From the IMG/VR virus record IMGVR_UViG_3300030390_000831, positions 1 to 30,983 of that record: DNA of 30,983 bases; one strand, 5' to 3'. Below, one piece after another: positions 7,886 to 14,950 of this stretch. The translations under genes and the position numbers were made by a program. Source of the stretch: a virus. The notes below the pieces were generated by a model that saw only the letters and a program-made list of their open reading frames with translations, searched no databases and was not told the DNA's origin. Each line of letters opens with the position of its first letter. Position 1 is the first letter of the stretch.

Positions 7886-9792
7886 TCTATTTCTCCCCAG
7901 TCATCTTGAATATCCACGTCTATCTTAGACGGAACCTTTAGGTTAACGCCTGTCTCCATGATCTCTTTGATCCGAGCGGTCTGCTCGGGGCTTTCTATAT
8001 TAAAACAAAGCTCGTCGTGTACTGTAAGCATAGGAGTAAATCCCTCCCTATAACAATCAAGCATAGCTTTCTTTGTTTGATCGGCTGCCGATCCTTGGAT
8101 CAATCTATTCAATGCTTTATATGTGAATGCTCTACGGATACCCGTGCCGTTGACGCCGCCATATTCCTTCAACGCCTCATCATGGGGTAAAGGTTTGCCT
8201 GCACCAAATGTCTTAGGTTCCCAAAGATGAAACCTACACTTACGTCCTAGTAGTGTACGGATCTGACCATTGCTTGCCGCTCTCCTAGATGCCATCTCAG
8301 CTAACGCTTTAACAAACGGAACCTTGTCTCGATGCTGTTGTAGTAATTCCTTGGCTGTATCTGGATCGACGTCAATCTGATTGGCTAACTTAGCTACGCC
8401 CATGCCGTACATGATCCCAAGGTTCACGGCCTTTGCTTCTTTACGAGTGATGCCCGCTAAGTCCGCAACCATCTGGTGTAGATCTACATCTGATGTATTG
8501 TACTGATCTACGATGTCCTCAAGTAAATCATGCCTTGGCATATCCCCAACACTGGCGGCGAAGTGTACCAACAATCTTGGTTCTTGGCTAGAATAATCGA
8601 ACGATCCCCACTTATATCCATCTTCTGGTATAAACAAACCACGGATCAACTTCTTTATGTCCTTATCTCTGGCAGGTATCTGCTGCAGGTTTGGGTTGCT
8701 CGAAGAAAATCGCCCCGTAACTGTGCCCCCTTCGTCTCGACGAGTAGAGTGTAGCTCCGTATGGATACGCCCATCAGTTTCGTGACGTAGTATACTGTCG
8801 ATAAACGTACTGTCTGCCTTATCAAACTCACGGAGTTTGACTAAGTCCTGGCACACCTTGGATGGATGGCTACTGAGATAGCCCTTGTTGAACGAGGGAG
8901 CGCCCTTGTCTGTTCTTGGGTACTCTAGTCCCAACTTATCAAACATCTTAGCTATGGACGCTGACGCCCATATGTCCACGTCTCCGCCTGCTTGCTTCTC
9001 AATCCCTCGGCGTAGTTCCTTTACTTTGCCACGTATTAACTTCTTGTTCTTGCTTGCTTTGTCGAGGTCAACGCGCACCCCGTTGCTTCGCATGTCTAGC
9101 ATACAGGGGATCAGATCAGTTTCTATGTTCCAGATTTCCCATAGCTGTTCTTCTTCTAGCTTAACCTTTAGGAATTGCCATAGTTTTAGCGTGGCTACAG
9201 CATCTCGCTCGGCATACGCTCCCACATACGCCGGAGGTAACTGCCACATCTCTGCTTTGGGATCGATGCCCCATGCTTTGGCGGCGGCCTTCAACATCTT
9301 CTCGTCTTTACGGATACCCGCATAATCTCTAGCCATAGCATCTAGGCCAAACGACCAACGGTTCTCATCAACCAACGCGCCTGTAATCATGGTGTCAATG
9401 ATACGACCTTTGATCTCGACGCCCTCGGCTCTCATCCACCCCGCATCGTAGGTTGCGTTGTGCATAATTACCTTCATCTCAGGTACAGACATCTGTTTCT
9501 TTAACCACTTCAGTGCAAACTTAGGGTCTAGGTTGTGTCCGTTCTCATGTCTGATAGGAAAGTATCCTTTGTATTCTCCCGCAGCTACAGCGATACCAAT
9601 GATGTGCCCGTCTTTCCTTGCCCATCCTGGTCCGAGAGTTTTAATGTTTGGATCTTTGGTTTCTAAATCCACAGCAACTTCGCTGTAACCAGTAAGATCA
9701 GGGAACTCTGGTGGTATGTTCCAGTCAGAGTCAATCATATCCATCTCACCTTTAAACTGATGATGCAGATCGCTACCAAACAACGTACTCAT
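7882..9792 (-). CDS. polA: DNA polymerase I family (PolA) replicative polymerase
   Basis: A 636-aa family A polymerase with an N-terminal 3'-5' proofreading domain and no 5' nuclease domain. Exonuclease motifs: Exo I VDLET (D42, E44), Exo II NATYDAG (D116), Exo III YAERD (Y193, D197). Polymerase motifs: TGRFSSSNPNLQQIP (359-373), motif A FDYSSQEPR (D399), the O-helix motif B RKEAKAVNLGIMYG (450-463, with R450, K454 and Y462), and motif C VHDE (591-594). The residue matching E. coli Phe762 is Leu458; in marine viruses this leucine variant has been linked to slower replication or a less lytic lifestyle. The enzyme probably replicates the phage genome together with the nearby primase, helicases and SSB. 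The ATG overlaps the stop of the upstream 35-aa gene as ATGA. Confidence 0.95.
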   Translation of the reverse strand: MSTLFGSDLHHQFKGEMDMIDSDWNIPPEFPDLTGYSEVAVDLETKDPNIKTLGPGWARKDGHIIGIAVAAGEYKGYFPIRHENGHNLDPKFALKWLKKQMSVPEMKVIMHNATYDAGWMRAEGVEIKGRIIDTMITGALVDENRWSFGLDAMARDYAGIRKDEKMLKAAAKAWGIDPKAEMWQLPPAYVGAYAERDAVATLKLWQFLKVKLEEEQLWEIWNIETDLIPCMLDMRSNGVRVDLDKASKNKKLIRGKVKELRRGIEKQAGGDVDIWASASIAKMFDKLGLEYPRTDKGAPSFNKGYLSSHPSKVCQDLVKLREFDKADSTFIDSILRHETDGRIHTELHSTRRDEGGTVTGRFSSSNPNLQQIPARDKDIKKLIRGLFIPEDGYKWGSFDYSSQEPRLLVHFAASVGDMPRHDLLEDIVDQYNTSDVDLHQMVADLAGITRKEAKAVNLGIMYGMGVAKLANQIDVDPDTAKELLQQHRDKVPFVKALAEMASRRAASNGQIRTLLGRKCRFHLWEPKTFGAGKPLPHDEALKEYGGVNGTGIRRAFTYKALNRLIQGSAADQTKKAMLDCYREGFTPMLTVHDELCFNIESPEQTARIKEIMETGVNLKVPSKIDVDIQDDWGEIE

Positions 9793-9896
9793 TTCTTGAG
9801 CCTAAGTTTCTTCAGTAGTTTCTTGAACCATTTGCTGTTGCGAATGTCCTGTTCCATCTGGCCTAGAATCTCTGCTAAACGATCTATCTCTCTCAT
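9789..9896 (-). CDS. 35-aa basic peptide between DUF6378 gene and polA
   Basis: A short gene, easily missed. It has an ATG at 9894-9896 and a TGA at 9789-9791. Both ends fit the operon exactly: its start overlaps the upstream gene's stop as ATGA, and its stop overlaps the polA start as ATGA. AGGA lies about 10 nt before the ATG. The first half is a mixed amphipathic helix (MREIDRLAEILGQMEQDIRN); the second half is strongly basic (WFKKLLKKLRLKK). It could be a polymerase-associated or DNA-binding peptide, or serve mainly to couple translation into polA. Function unknown. Confidence 0.65.
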   Translation of the reverse strand: MREIDRLAEILGQMEQDIRNSKWFKKLLKKLRLKK

Positions 9897-10195
9897 AATC
9901 TGATTCCTTTTTCTGCTCGTTCAGAGAACTCTCCTCCCAACGCAGTGTACCCTGCCTTGTCGATCCATGAGTCCTCATGGTCTATGGTTTCCAGTAACCT
10001 AGAAGTTTTCAACCAGTCCATCATTAGTATGACGTGCTGTTCAGTTACCTCACCATGACTTAGTATAGCACCACGAATGATTATGTTCCAACCCTCGGCT
10101 ATGCGACTGTGATTATCAAACGCATCCCCGTAATCCTTGGCTCTCTGTCCACTGATTAATTCCTTGGCGGTGTCTAAGATTTCTGTACGTTTCAT
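9893..10195 (-). CDS. DUF6378-family protein
   Basis: A 100-aa protein that fits the phage DUF6378 pattern as I remember it: EILDTAKELISGQRAKDYGD at the N-terminus, a central helix with EQHVILMMDWLKTSRL, and a DSWIDKAGYTALGGE signature near residues 76-90. The biochemical activity of the family is not established. The conserved acidic and basic helices and frequent presence in replication modules have led to guesses of a nucleotide-metabolism role, which I cannot confirm here. The start overlaps the helicase stop as ATGA. Confidence 0.75.
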   Translation of the reverse strand: MKRTEILDTAKELISGQRAKDYGDAFDNHSRIAEGWNIIIRGAILSHGEVTEQHVILMMDWLKTSRLLETIDHEDSWIDKAGYTALGGEFSERAEKGIRL

Positions 10196-11721
10196 AATGT
10201 ATACCTGTATTTGTTATCGGATTGTAATATGTATAGTCGATGTCGGGCTCTTGTTATCCCAACATAGAATGCTCGATGCTCATCTTCTGGGAACTTTGTT
10301 TCATAACAAGCCCTAGTTGATGCTGTGTACACCACGCAGTTATCATCTTCTCCACCTTTCATAGCATGGAATGTGGACAACTTAATCCTTGGCGCAGACA
10401 AAAGACCTTCGCCCCTTCGTTCTATAGCCTCGATGTAGTTTCTCTCAGACGTACTAACCTTCAATACATCATACGCAGAACTCTCTGCTCCACATAACAG
10501 ACCAAGGTCGTCTTGTAGTTGAGACATACCTATCAAAGCCTCGGGATCTAACGCATCCAGTAGCTTGGACGATGCACGTTTGAGCTTGGCATCCTTCCCT
10601 TGTTTAGGCAGGGCAGAGTACAGCTGCCGAATCCGTTCTAGTCCCACGGACTTATCTTGGCACAGATCGTTCCACGTTAAGATGTTGCCCACCAATTTGT
10701 CTGAGATACTGGGGTATCCACGTACAGAATACTTAAACCCTGACTTACGAAACCATTTGGCTAGCTCTATTACATAGAAGTTTGTTCGACACATCACTGT
10801 CCATGTGCCTTCTTGGAAAGGGATAGAGTCCAGATGATAAGTGTATTCAACCATGCCCTCCTCTTCACGAGGCTCGAACTCTTTCTCTAAACGGCCACCT
10901 ATCCTTTCGGATATAACATTAGCCAAACGATGTACCGATCTAGGTATACGATAGGATTGTGTGAGACGCTCGACGTTGTCAGAAGATTTGATAAACAAAT
11001 CAACATCAACACCCGTCCATCTGTGAACAGCTTGGTCATCATCCCCTGCAATGATTACTCTTCCTGCTTTGGAAGCTATAAACTTAGCCATCTCCCACTG
11101 GAGCGGCGTGAAATCCTGGGCTTCGTCTATGAATAGATAGTCTAAGCTCGGTGGATCTCCCACATCAATGTACTTCTCTATCATATCCACGAAGTCATAC
11201 TTGCCCATCGCAGATTTGTATTCGCTCAGTTGCTGATTCAGCTGCACAAGTTTAGGATAGAACAGTTCCCTGTTTGCCGCATGGTTAAACTCTTCTTCCA
11301 AAGTAACCATTCGATATCTCGCTCGATGCTCTAACTGTAGATACTGTGACCCAGAGCCTCCGATAGTAGGTAGCTGAACACCATCATCAATACTGGTCTT
11401 ATCATCTCCCTCAAAGTTAAGACCAAGATCCGATCCAACAATAGAATAATCCTCGGCACTCATAACATCTTGACGCTGTAATCCCAATCCATTGAACCCA
11501 AACGAATGACTGGTTCTCATGTAAGGGAAGTCCTTGGGTATTAGGTTGAACTCAGCACAAGCTCGAGACACCATCTCCTCAATAGCTTTCTTGGTAAACG
11601 AGATCACACCAATACGAGAAGGATGCACCCCAGAATCTAAAGCGCTCTTGACTTCCTGTATCAACCGATATGTTTTACCACAACCAGGAGGACCCAGTAT
11701 AAGTAGAGAGTTATCGATCAT
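10192..11721 (-). CDS. Superfamily 1 (UvrD/Rep-like) DNA helicase
   Basis: A 509-aa ATP-dependent helicase with the full SF1 motif set: motif I GPPGCGKT (10-17), Ia SFTKKAIEEM (41-50), II FIDEAQD (197-203), III AGDDDQAVHRW (225-235), IV QSYRIPRSV, V STFHAMKGGEDDNCVV, and VI YVGITRARHRLYIL near the C-terminus. It is shorter than UvrD or Rep (about 670-720 aa), so the 1B/2B insertions must be reduced. It would unwind DNA during replication or recombination. It sits between an AlpA-like regulator (4-bp ATGA overlap) and the DUF6378 gene, inside the replication operon. Confidence 0.92.
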   Translation of the reverse strand: MIDNSLLILGPPGCGKTYRLIQEVKSALDSGVHPSRIGVISFTKKAIEEMVSRACAEFNLIPKDFPYMRTSHSFGFNGLGLQRQDVMSAEDYSIVGSDLGLNFEGDDKTSIDDGVQLPTIGGSGSQYLQLEHRARYRMVTLEEEFNHAANRELFYPKLVQLNQQLSEYKSAMGKYDFVDMIEKYIDVGDPPSLDYLFIDEAQDFTPLQWEMAKFIASKAGRVIIAGDDDQAVHRWTGVDVDLFIKSSDNVERLTQSYRIPRSVHRLANVISERIGGRLEKEFEPREEEGMVEYTYHLDSIPFQEGTWTVMCRTNFYVIELAKWFRKSGFKYSVRGYPSISDKLVGNILTWNDLCQDKSVGLERIRQLYSALPKQGKDAKLKRASSKLLDALDPEALIGMSQLQDDLGLLCGAESSAYDVLKVSTSERNYIEAIERRGEGLLSAPRIKLSTFHAMKGGEDDNCVVYTASTRACYETKFPEDEHRAFYVGITRARHRLYILQSDNKYRYTL

Positions 11722-11933
11722 AGATCCTTGCCCCTCGGTCTAGAGTTTACCCAGTCCTCGATCTCTGTCAGAACCCAACGGCTTGACGATCTCTTACTGT
11801 GTTCGTCTCCTAGAACTATTGGCTGTGGAAAGTCTGTCTTCTGAGCAACCAACTTATAGATGTAGGACTTGGATACCCCTAACATCTGAGCTACTTCTCC
11901 TACGCGCAGTAGTCTATTAGAATGGGATGTCAT
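11718..11933 (-). CDS. AlpA-like helix-turn-helix protein
   Basis: A 71-aa DNA-binding protein. RVGEVAQMLGVSKSYIYKLV (residues 10-29) is a MerR/AlpA-type winged helix-turn-helix, followed by FPQPIVLGD and a SSRWVLTEIEDWVNSR wing typical of phage AlpA or excisionase-like proteins. Members act as transcription activators or directionality factors; no integrase is visible, so a transcription role is more likely. It overlaps the primase gene by 17 bp and the helicase gene by 4 bp, so it is made with the replication proteins. Confidence 0.85.
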   Translation of the reverse strand: MTSHSNRLLRVGEVAQMLGVSKSYIYKLVAQKTDFPQPIVLGDEHSKRSSSRWVLTEIEDWVNSRPRGKDL

Positions 11934-13440
11934 TGTTCATCTCCCTCACTGATAATTCAATTTCTTCTTGTTCGAAAGCAGGTATGTGCCAACACCTAAC
12001 TTTTGTTCTTTTGCCATCGGCCTTTTGTATGTTTTGAACACCATTGTCCCCACCCAGATCACGGATCATTTGAATAAGTTGCCCACGGTTATCAACCTTG
12101 AACCTACGGTGGTGTAGAAATTCGATTAAACCCTCGAGCTTAAACTTTGTAACTCCGTCATCTGTCCATGGTTTATTCATTTCCATCTCCTCGGGAGCCA
12201 TCGCTCGAATGTGGCTCGTGCAATAAGATTTAAGATGCTCTTTGAACTGTCCCTTGACCGTGGCTTCTTCGGGTACTTCAAGAACAGTAGCCCCCTGCAT
12301 CAACTGATTAATCATCTGCTGCCACTTCTGTGGCTTAACTGTCGGAGGCATGATGTTCATCTGCTCCATGCATGCTCGTTGCCAAAGCACTTGGTTCTGT
12401 AATTGCTCTGTTGAAATCTGTATGCGTGACCCATCAACATCCATGAAGTATACTCTAGGTTCGGATAACATGATAGTCAGTCCGCCAACACTAGGCATGT
12501 CAGGGGATTCGTTCCCTATCCCATGCTTACGACTAGCACACAGCGTAGGATCACAGTAACTTTTGAAAGGTTCTTCTTTACATTTGTACGCCCAATCCTT
12601 CTTGTCCAGGGATTTACCTAGGTTGATAACTTCGTGAGAAGGTAACGGCTCCGTACACAGCGTTCGATTAAACTCTTCTAACTTGCTCTTCCAGTTGTCA
12701 GGGTCAGATAACTTAGCATAGATACCGCATTGATACATGCAAGTATTGCGTGGTGTATCGATAGGACCATCCGCAAACAAATGTTCAAGGCAGGGCGGAC
12801 CATCGGTGAAATACTTACGTTTGCCAGAGAAGCGCAGACCTTCAAGCTCGGACTCTGTTACACGGATCTCTTCGACCGCATCGAGGAACTCGTCTAGTTC
12901 TAATGCTTCGCACTTAGCATTGAAGGCGTAGCGTTGTGGCATCTCAGCATTGAAGTAAGGCATGTTGATGAAGTTACCTACATCTCCACGCTCTGCAATT
13001 ATAGTATCTTGTTTTGGAAAGATCTCACAGCCACTGAACCCTAGAGCAATAGACATCTCAGTCAGGTAGTCTCTGATGTTAGCTGCAGGAGCCCAATCTT
13101 TTAAAAATAGATAAAGGTGAGCGCCACCTGACTTAGACCTACAGTGCATCAACGGAAGCTTTAGCTTCTGGATCTTATCTTGTAGTTCATTGTGGTTCAG
13201 ATCGTAGACGTCAATGTCTAACGCCGCAAACTTACATACATTCTCTTCGTTAATAGGTATAGCACCCACGCCCTGTTGCCCATCGATATGAGACTGGACC
13301 AGTTCGAGTGTTAAAGGGGATCGGATGATCATACTTTTGGACTCGGCTTTACCGTTGCGTCCAATGCGGCCAACTGTAGTTGTGCCGTGTGCCGATTTCG
13401 CTCCAACGAATGCGGCGAGTAGTCGTTCTGCCTGTGTCAT
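11917..13440 (-). CDS. Archaeo-eukaryotic primase (AEP)-type DNA primase
   Basis: A 507-aa probable primase or primase-polymerase. The catalytic metal-binding pair is in ALDIDVYD (D75, D77), the nucleotide-binding histidine is in RSKSGGAHLYLFL (H108), and a third conserved stretch is GCEIFPKQD (138-145). These three motifs in this order and spacing are those of phage and TOTE-type AEP primases. The middle contains a Cys-rich region with CKEEPFKSYCDPTLCASRK, a likely metal-binding primase C-terminal element. The last residues are NNDIPF, which copy the tip of bacterial SSB tails. No helicase domain is fused. It would make primers for PolA. A good ribosome site (AGGAG, 9 nt before the ATG) follows directly after the terminator at 13456-13499. 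Confidence 0.85.
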   Translation of the reverse strand: MTQAERLLAAFVGAKSAHGTTTVGRIGRNGKAESKSMIIRSPLTLELVQSHIDGQQGVGAIPINEENVCKFAALDIDVYDLNHNELQDKIQKLKLPLMHCRSKSGGAHLYLFLKDWAPAANIRDYLTEMSIALGFSGCEIFPKQDTIIAERGDVGNFINMPYFNAEMPQRYAFNAKCEALELDEFLDAVEEIRVTESELEGLRFSGKRKYFTDGPPCLEHLFADGPIDTPRNTCMYQCGIYAKLSDPDNWKSKLEEFNRTLCTEPLPSHEVINLGKSLDKKDWAYKCKEEPFKSYCDPTLCASRKHGIGNESPDMPSVGGLTIMLSEPRVYFMDVDGSRIQISTEQLQNQVLWQRACMEQMNIMPPTVKPQKWQQMINQLMQGATVLEVPEEATVKGQFKEHLKSYCTSHIRAMAPEEMEMNKPWTDDGVTKFKLEGLIEFLHHRRFKVDNRGQLIQMIRDLGGDNGVQNIQKADGKRTKVRCWHIPAFEQEEIELSVREMNNDIPF

Positions 13441-13455
13441 GTATTGCTCCTAGTG

Positions 13456-13499
13456 AAAAAAGGGAACGGGCTAATGACTGCCCGTCTAGTCCGTTCCCT
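13456..13499 (-). terminator. Intrinsic terminator / possible attenuator between SSB and primase genes
   Basis: Read leftward, a perfect 9-bp stem AGGGAACGG/CCGTTCCCT (13491-13499 with 13461-13469) is followed at once by six T. A second stem ACGGGC/GCCCGT (13480-13485 with 13466-13471) shares bases with the first, so the two cannot form together. The primase ribosome site starts only a few bases downstream. Partial termination here would give much more SSB than primase mRNA. Confidence 0.75.
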
Positions 13500-13507
13500 A
13501 GGACTGC

Positions 13508-14302
13508 TTAAAACGGGATACTATCATCCTGTTCAACAGAAGAAGAGGTTGGCACACTCTCCTCTGCTACAGCCTTCGCTTCACCTGCCGCGACAGAGTC
13601 ACGGAAAGCTTTCGCCTCGAGCATTAGATCACGTTCACCAACTAATCCAACCTTCTCAACAGATGGATTGAACCATGAACCCTGGTCATTGCTTTCTTCA
13701 ACAGTAGTAATCTTCCACTCTGTTGCAAACAATGGAGGCGTAATCATCTGCCCAGTCTTTGGGTGTTTGATCTTCTGCATTGCAATCTGTGTCTTCCAAC
13801 GACGGCTGACCTTCAACTGCGTTGACTTCATGTCCATCACAGCAGGTTGGAATGAACCTTCACCATCCAACACTAAGCAGTAATGTTGATCAGACTTAAC
13901 CAGTTCATTACCATTAGGCAGTAGCTCCTTGGAACCCTGACGTGTCGTCTGTTGTAGAACAGGATTGGTTGGAGATATCTCTCCGCGGAAACCACCACCC
14001 ATATCACGAGGTGTAAACTCTAGATACTTTGTTACTTGGTAGCATGGAATTATAGTGACGCCTTCTTCACCCTTCCATACCTGACCAGTCACAGTGTTGA
14101 ACAAATCTCCCTGCTCCGCACCATCGATGTACTCAGGTTTCTTTTTATTTAGTTGTGGTGACAGAGCCTGTAACGCACGAATGAATGGGATCTGCATCTC
14201 ATCAGCACCAAACGCGGCACCTTCTCCTGCGAACTCTAGGATATCATCCATTAAATCTGTGCTTAACTCTGCACTTTTTTTCATTGCTACTTCATTAGCC
14301 AT
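13508..14302 (-). CDS. Phage single-stranded DNA-binding protein
   Basis: A 264-aa protein that I place in a widespread phage SSB-like family from its core: MQIPFIRALQALSPQ (36-50), EYIDGAEQGDLFNTVTG (57-73), a beta-rich centre with EFTPRDMGGGFRG, and MDMKSTQLKVSRRW. The C-terminal tail is acidic and ends EQDDSIPF, matching the tip by which bacterial SSBs recruit partner proteins. It is probably not a canonical OB-fold E. coli-type SSB by sequence, but the tail makes the role convincing. It would coat single-stranded DNA and recruit replication partners. It overlaps the preceding gene by one base (TAATG) and is followed by a terminator, consistent with a need for many copies. Confidence 0.82.
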   Translation of the reverse strand: MANEVAMKKSAELSTDLMDDILEFAGEGAAFGADEMQIPFIRALQALSPQLNKKKPEYIDGAEQGDLFNTVTGQVWKGEEGVTIIPCYQVTKYLEFTPRDMGGGFRGEISPTNPVLQQTTRQGSKELLPNGNELVKSDQHYCLVLDGEGSFQPAVMDMKSTQLKVSRRWKTQIAMQKIKHPKTGQMITPPLFATEWKITTVEESNDQGSWFNPSVEKVGLVGERDLMLEAKAFRDSVAAGEAKAVAEESVPTSSSVEQDDSIPF

Positions 14303-14862
14303 TATGCTTTCCTCTTAATTACTGCGGTGTTAGAAATGAATGCCCCGAATAGATCGAGGTCGATTGGTTTGCCATCAGTGATGCGCTCTTTAACGAACGC
14401 CTTTAATGTGGATGGGTGAACGTGGGTCTTGGTCTTGGGATCAAAACCTTTACTCTGTAGCATGCCAACGACATCTCCCGCTACATTGTCTTCGCCCTTG
14501 CCAAAGGACACAGTGATATCGTTCTTGATGATATCATCTAGACCATTGGATCTTAACCATGCAAACGCATCGTCTTTGTTAGCGACAGGGATCGAAGCAG
14601 CTACGATCATCCTACGCTCAACAGACATGCCGTCTACGTCCAATCGTTCTACACCCATCTCATCCATTAACGCAGGGATGTTTTCCACAGAGAGCTTATG
14701 CTTCTCTTGCTTCAGTGATTTTAAATGTTGCTCCGTATCGTCGATCTGTTGCTCGACGTTACGAAGGCTTCGAACCAGTTGGCTAAGTTGCTTTCCAGTT
14801 CCTGTATCGATCTGGCTAACTGCGTCAGCCTCGTCGAATATGTCTTCAAATATATCAGTCAT
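14302..14862 (-). CDS. Hypothetical coiled-coil protein, first gene of replication operon
   Basis: A 186-aa protein of no recognised family. Residues about 22-60 form a coiled coil (QLVRSLRNVEQQIDDTEQHL), which is followed by a DEMGVERLDVDGMSVER segment and a C-terminal domain containing TLKAFVKERITDGKPID. It is the first gene after the leftward promoter and overlaps the SSB start by 1 bp (TAATG), so it is probably a replication or recombination accessory protein. Resemblance to Gam-like nuclease inhibitors is only in the N-terminal coiled coil and is not enough to name it. Confidence 0.7.
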   Translation of the reverse strand: MTDIFEDIFDEADAVSQIDTGTGKQLSQLVRSLRNVEQQIDDTEQHLKSLKQEKHKLSVENIPALMDEMGVERLDVDGMSVERRMIVAASIPVANKDDAFAWLRSNGLDDIIKNDITVSFGKGEDNVAGDVVGMLQSKGFDPKTKTHVHPSTLKAFVKERITDGKPIDLDLFGAFISNTAVIKRKA

Positions 14863-14887
14863 AAGTTTTTACCTCTTCAGGGTTGCA

Positions 14888-14916
14888 TTGTGCGGTAGCC
14901 TCATGCTATCCGTAAT
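14888..14916 (+). promoter_or_regulatory. Weak candidate sigma70 promoter for the SNF2 helicase gene
   Basis: TTGTGC (14888-14893), a 17-bp spacer and CGTAAT (14911-14916). Both hexamers are imperfect. It is listed because it lies in the only space available upstream of the rightward pair. Confidence 0.3.
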
Positions 14917-14920
14917 GAAG

Positions 14921-14950
14921 ACAATAGTGGAGATATGTGATGACTGTCAA
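14921..14950 (-). promoter_or_regulatory. Candidate sigma70 promoter of the leftward replication operon
   Basis: On the minus strand there is a perfect TTGACA (14945-14950), an 18-bp spacer and TATTGT (14921-14926), about 60 bp upstream of the 186-aa gene. The -35 box lies inside the first codons of the divergent helicase gene, so the two transcripts overlap and could interfere with one another. Confidence 0.6.

Noticed and set aside
11718-11933. Lysogeny module, suggested by the AlpA-like gene
   Set aside because: No integrase, attachment site or clear repressor is visible, and the gene is embedded in the replication operon; a lytic-phase regulator is as likely.
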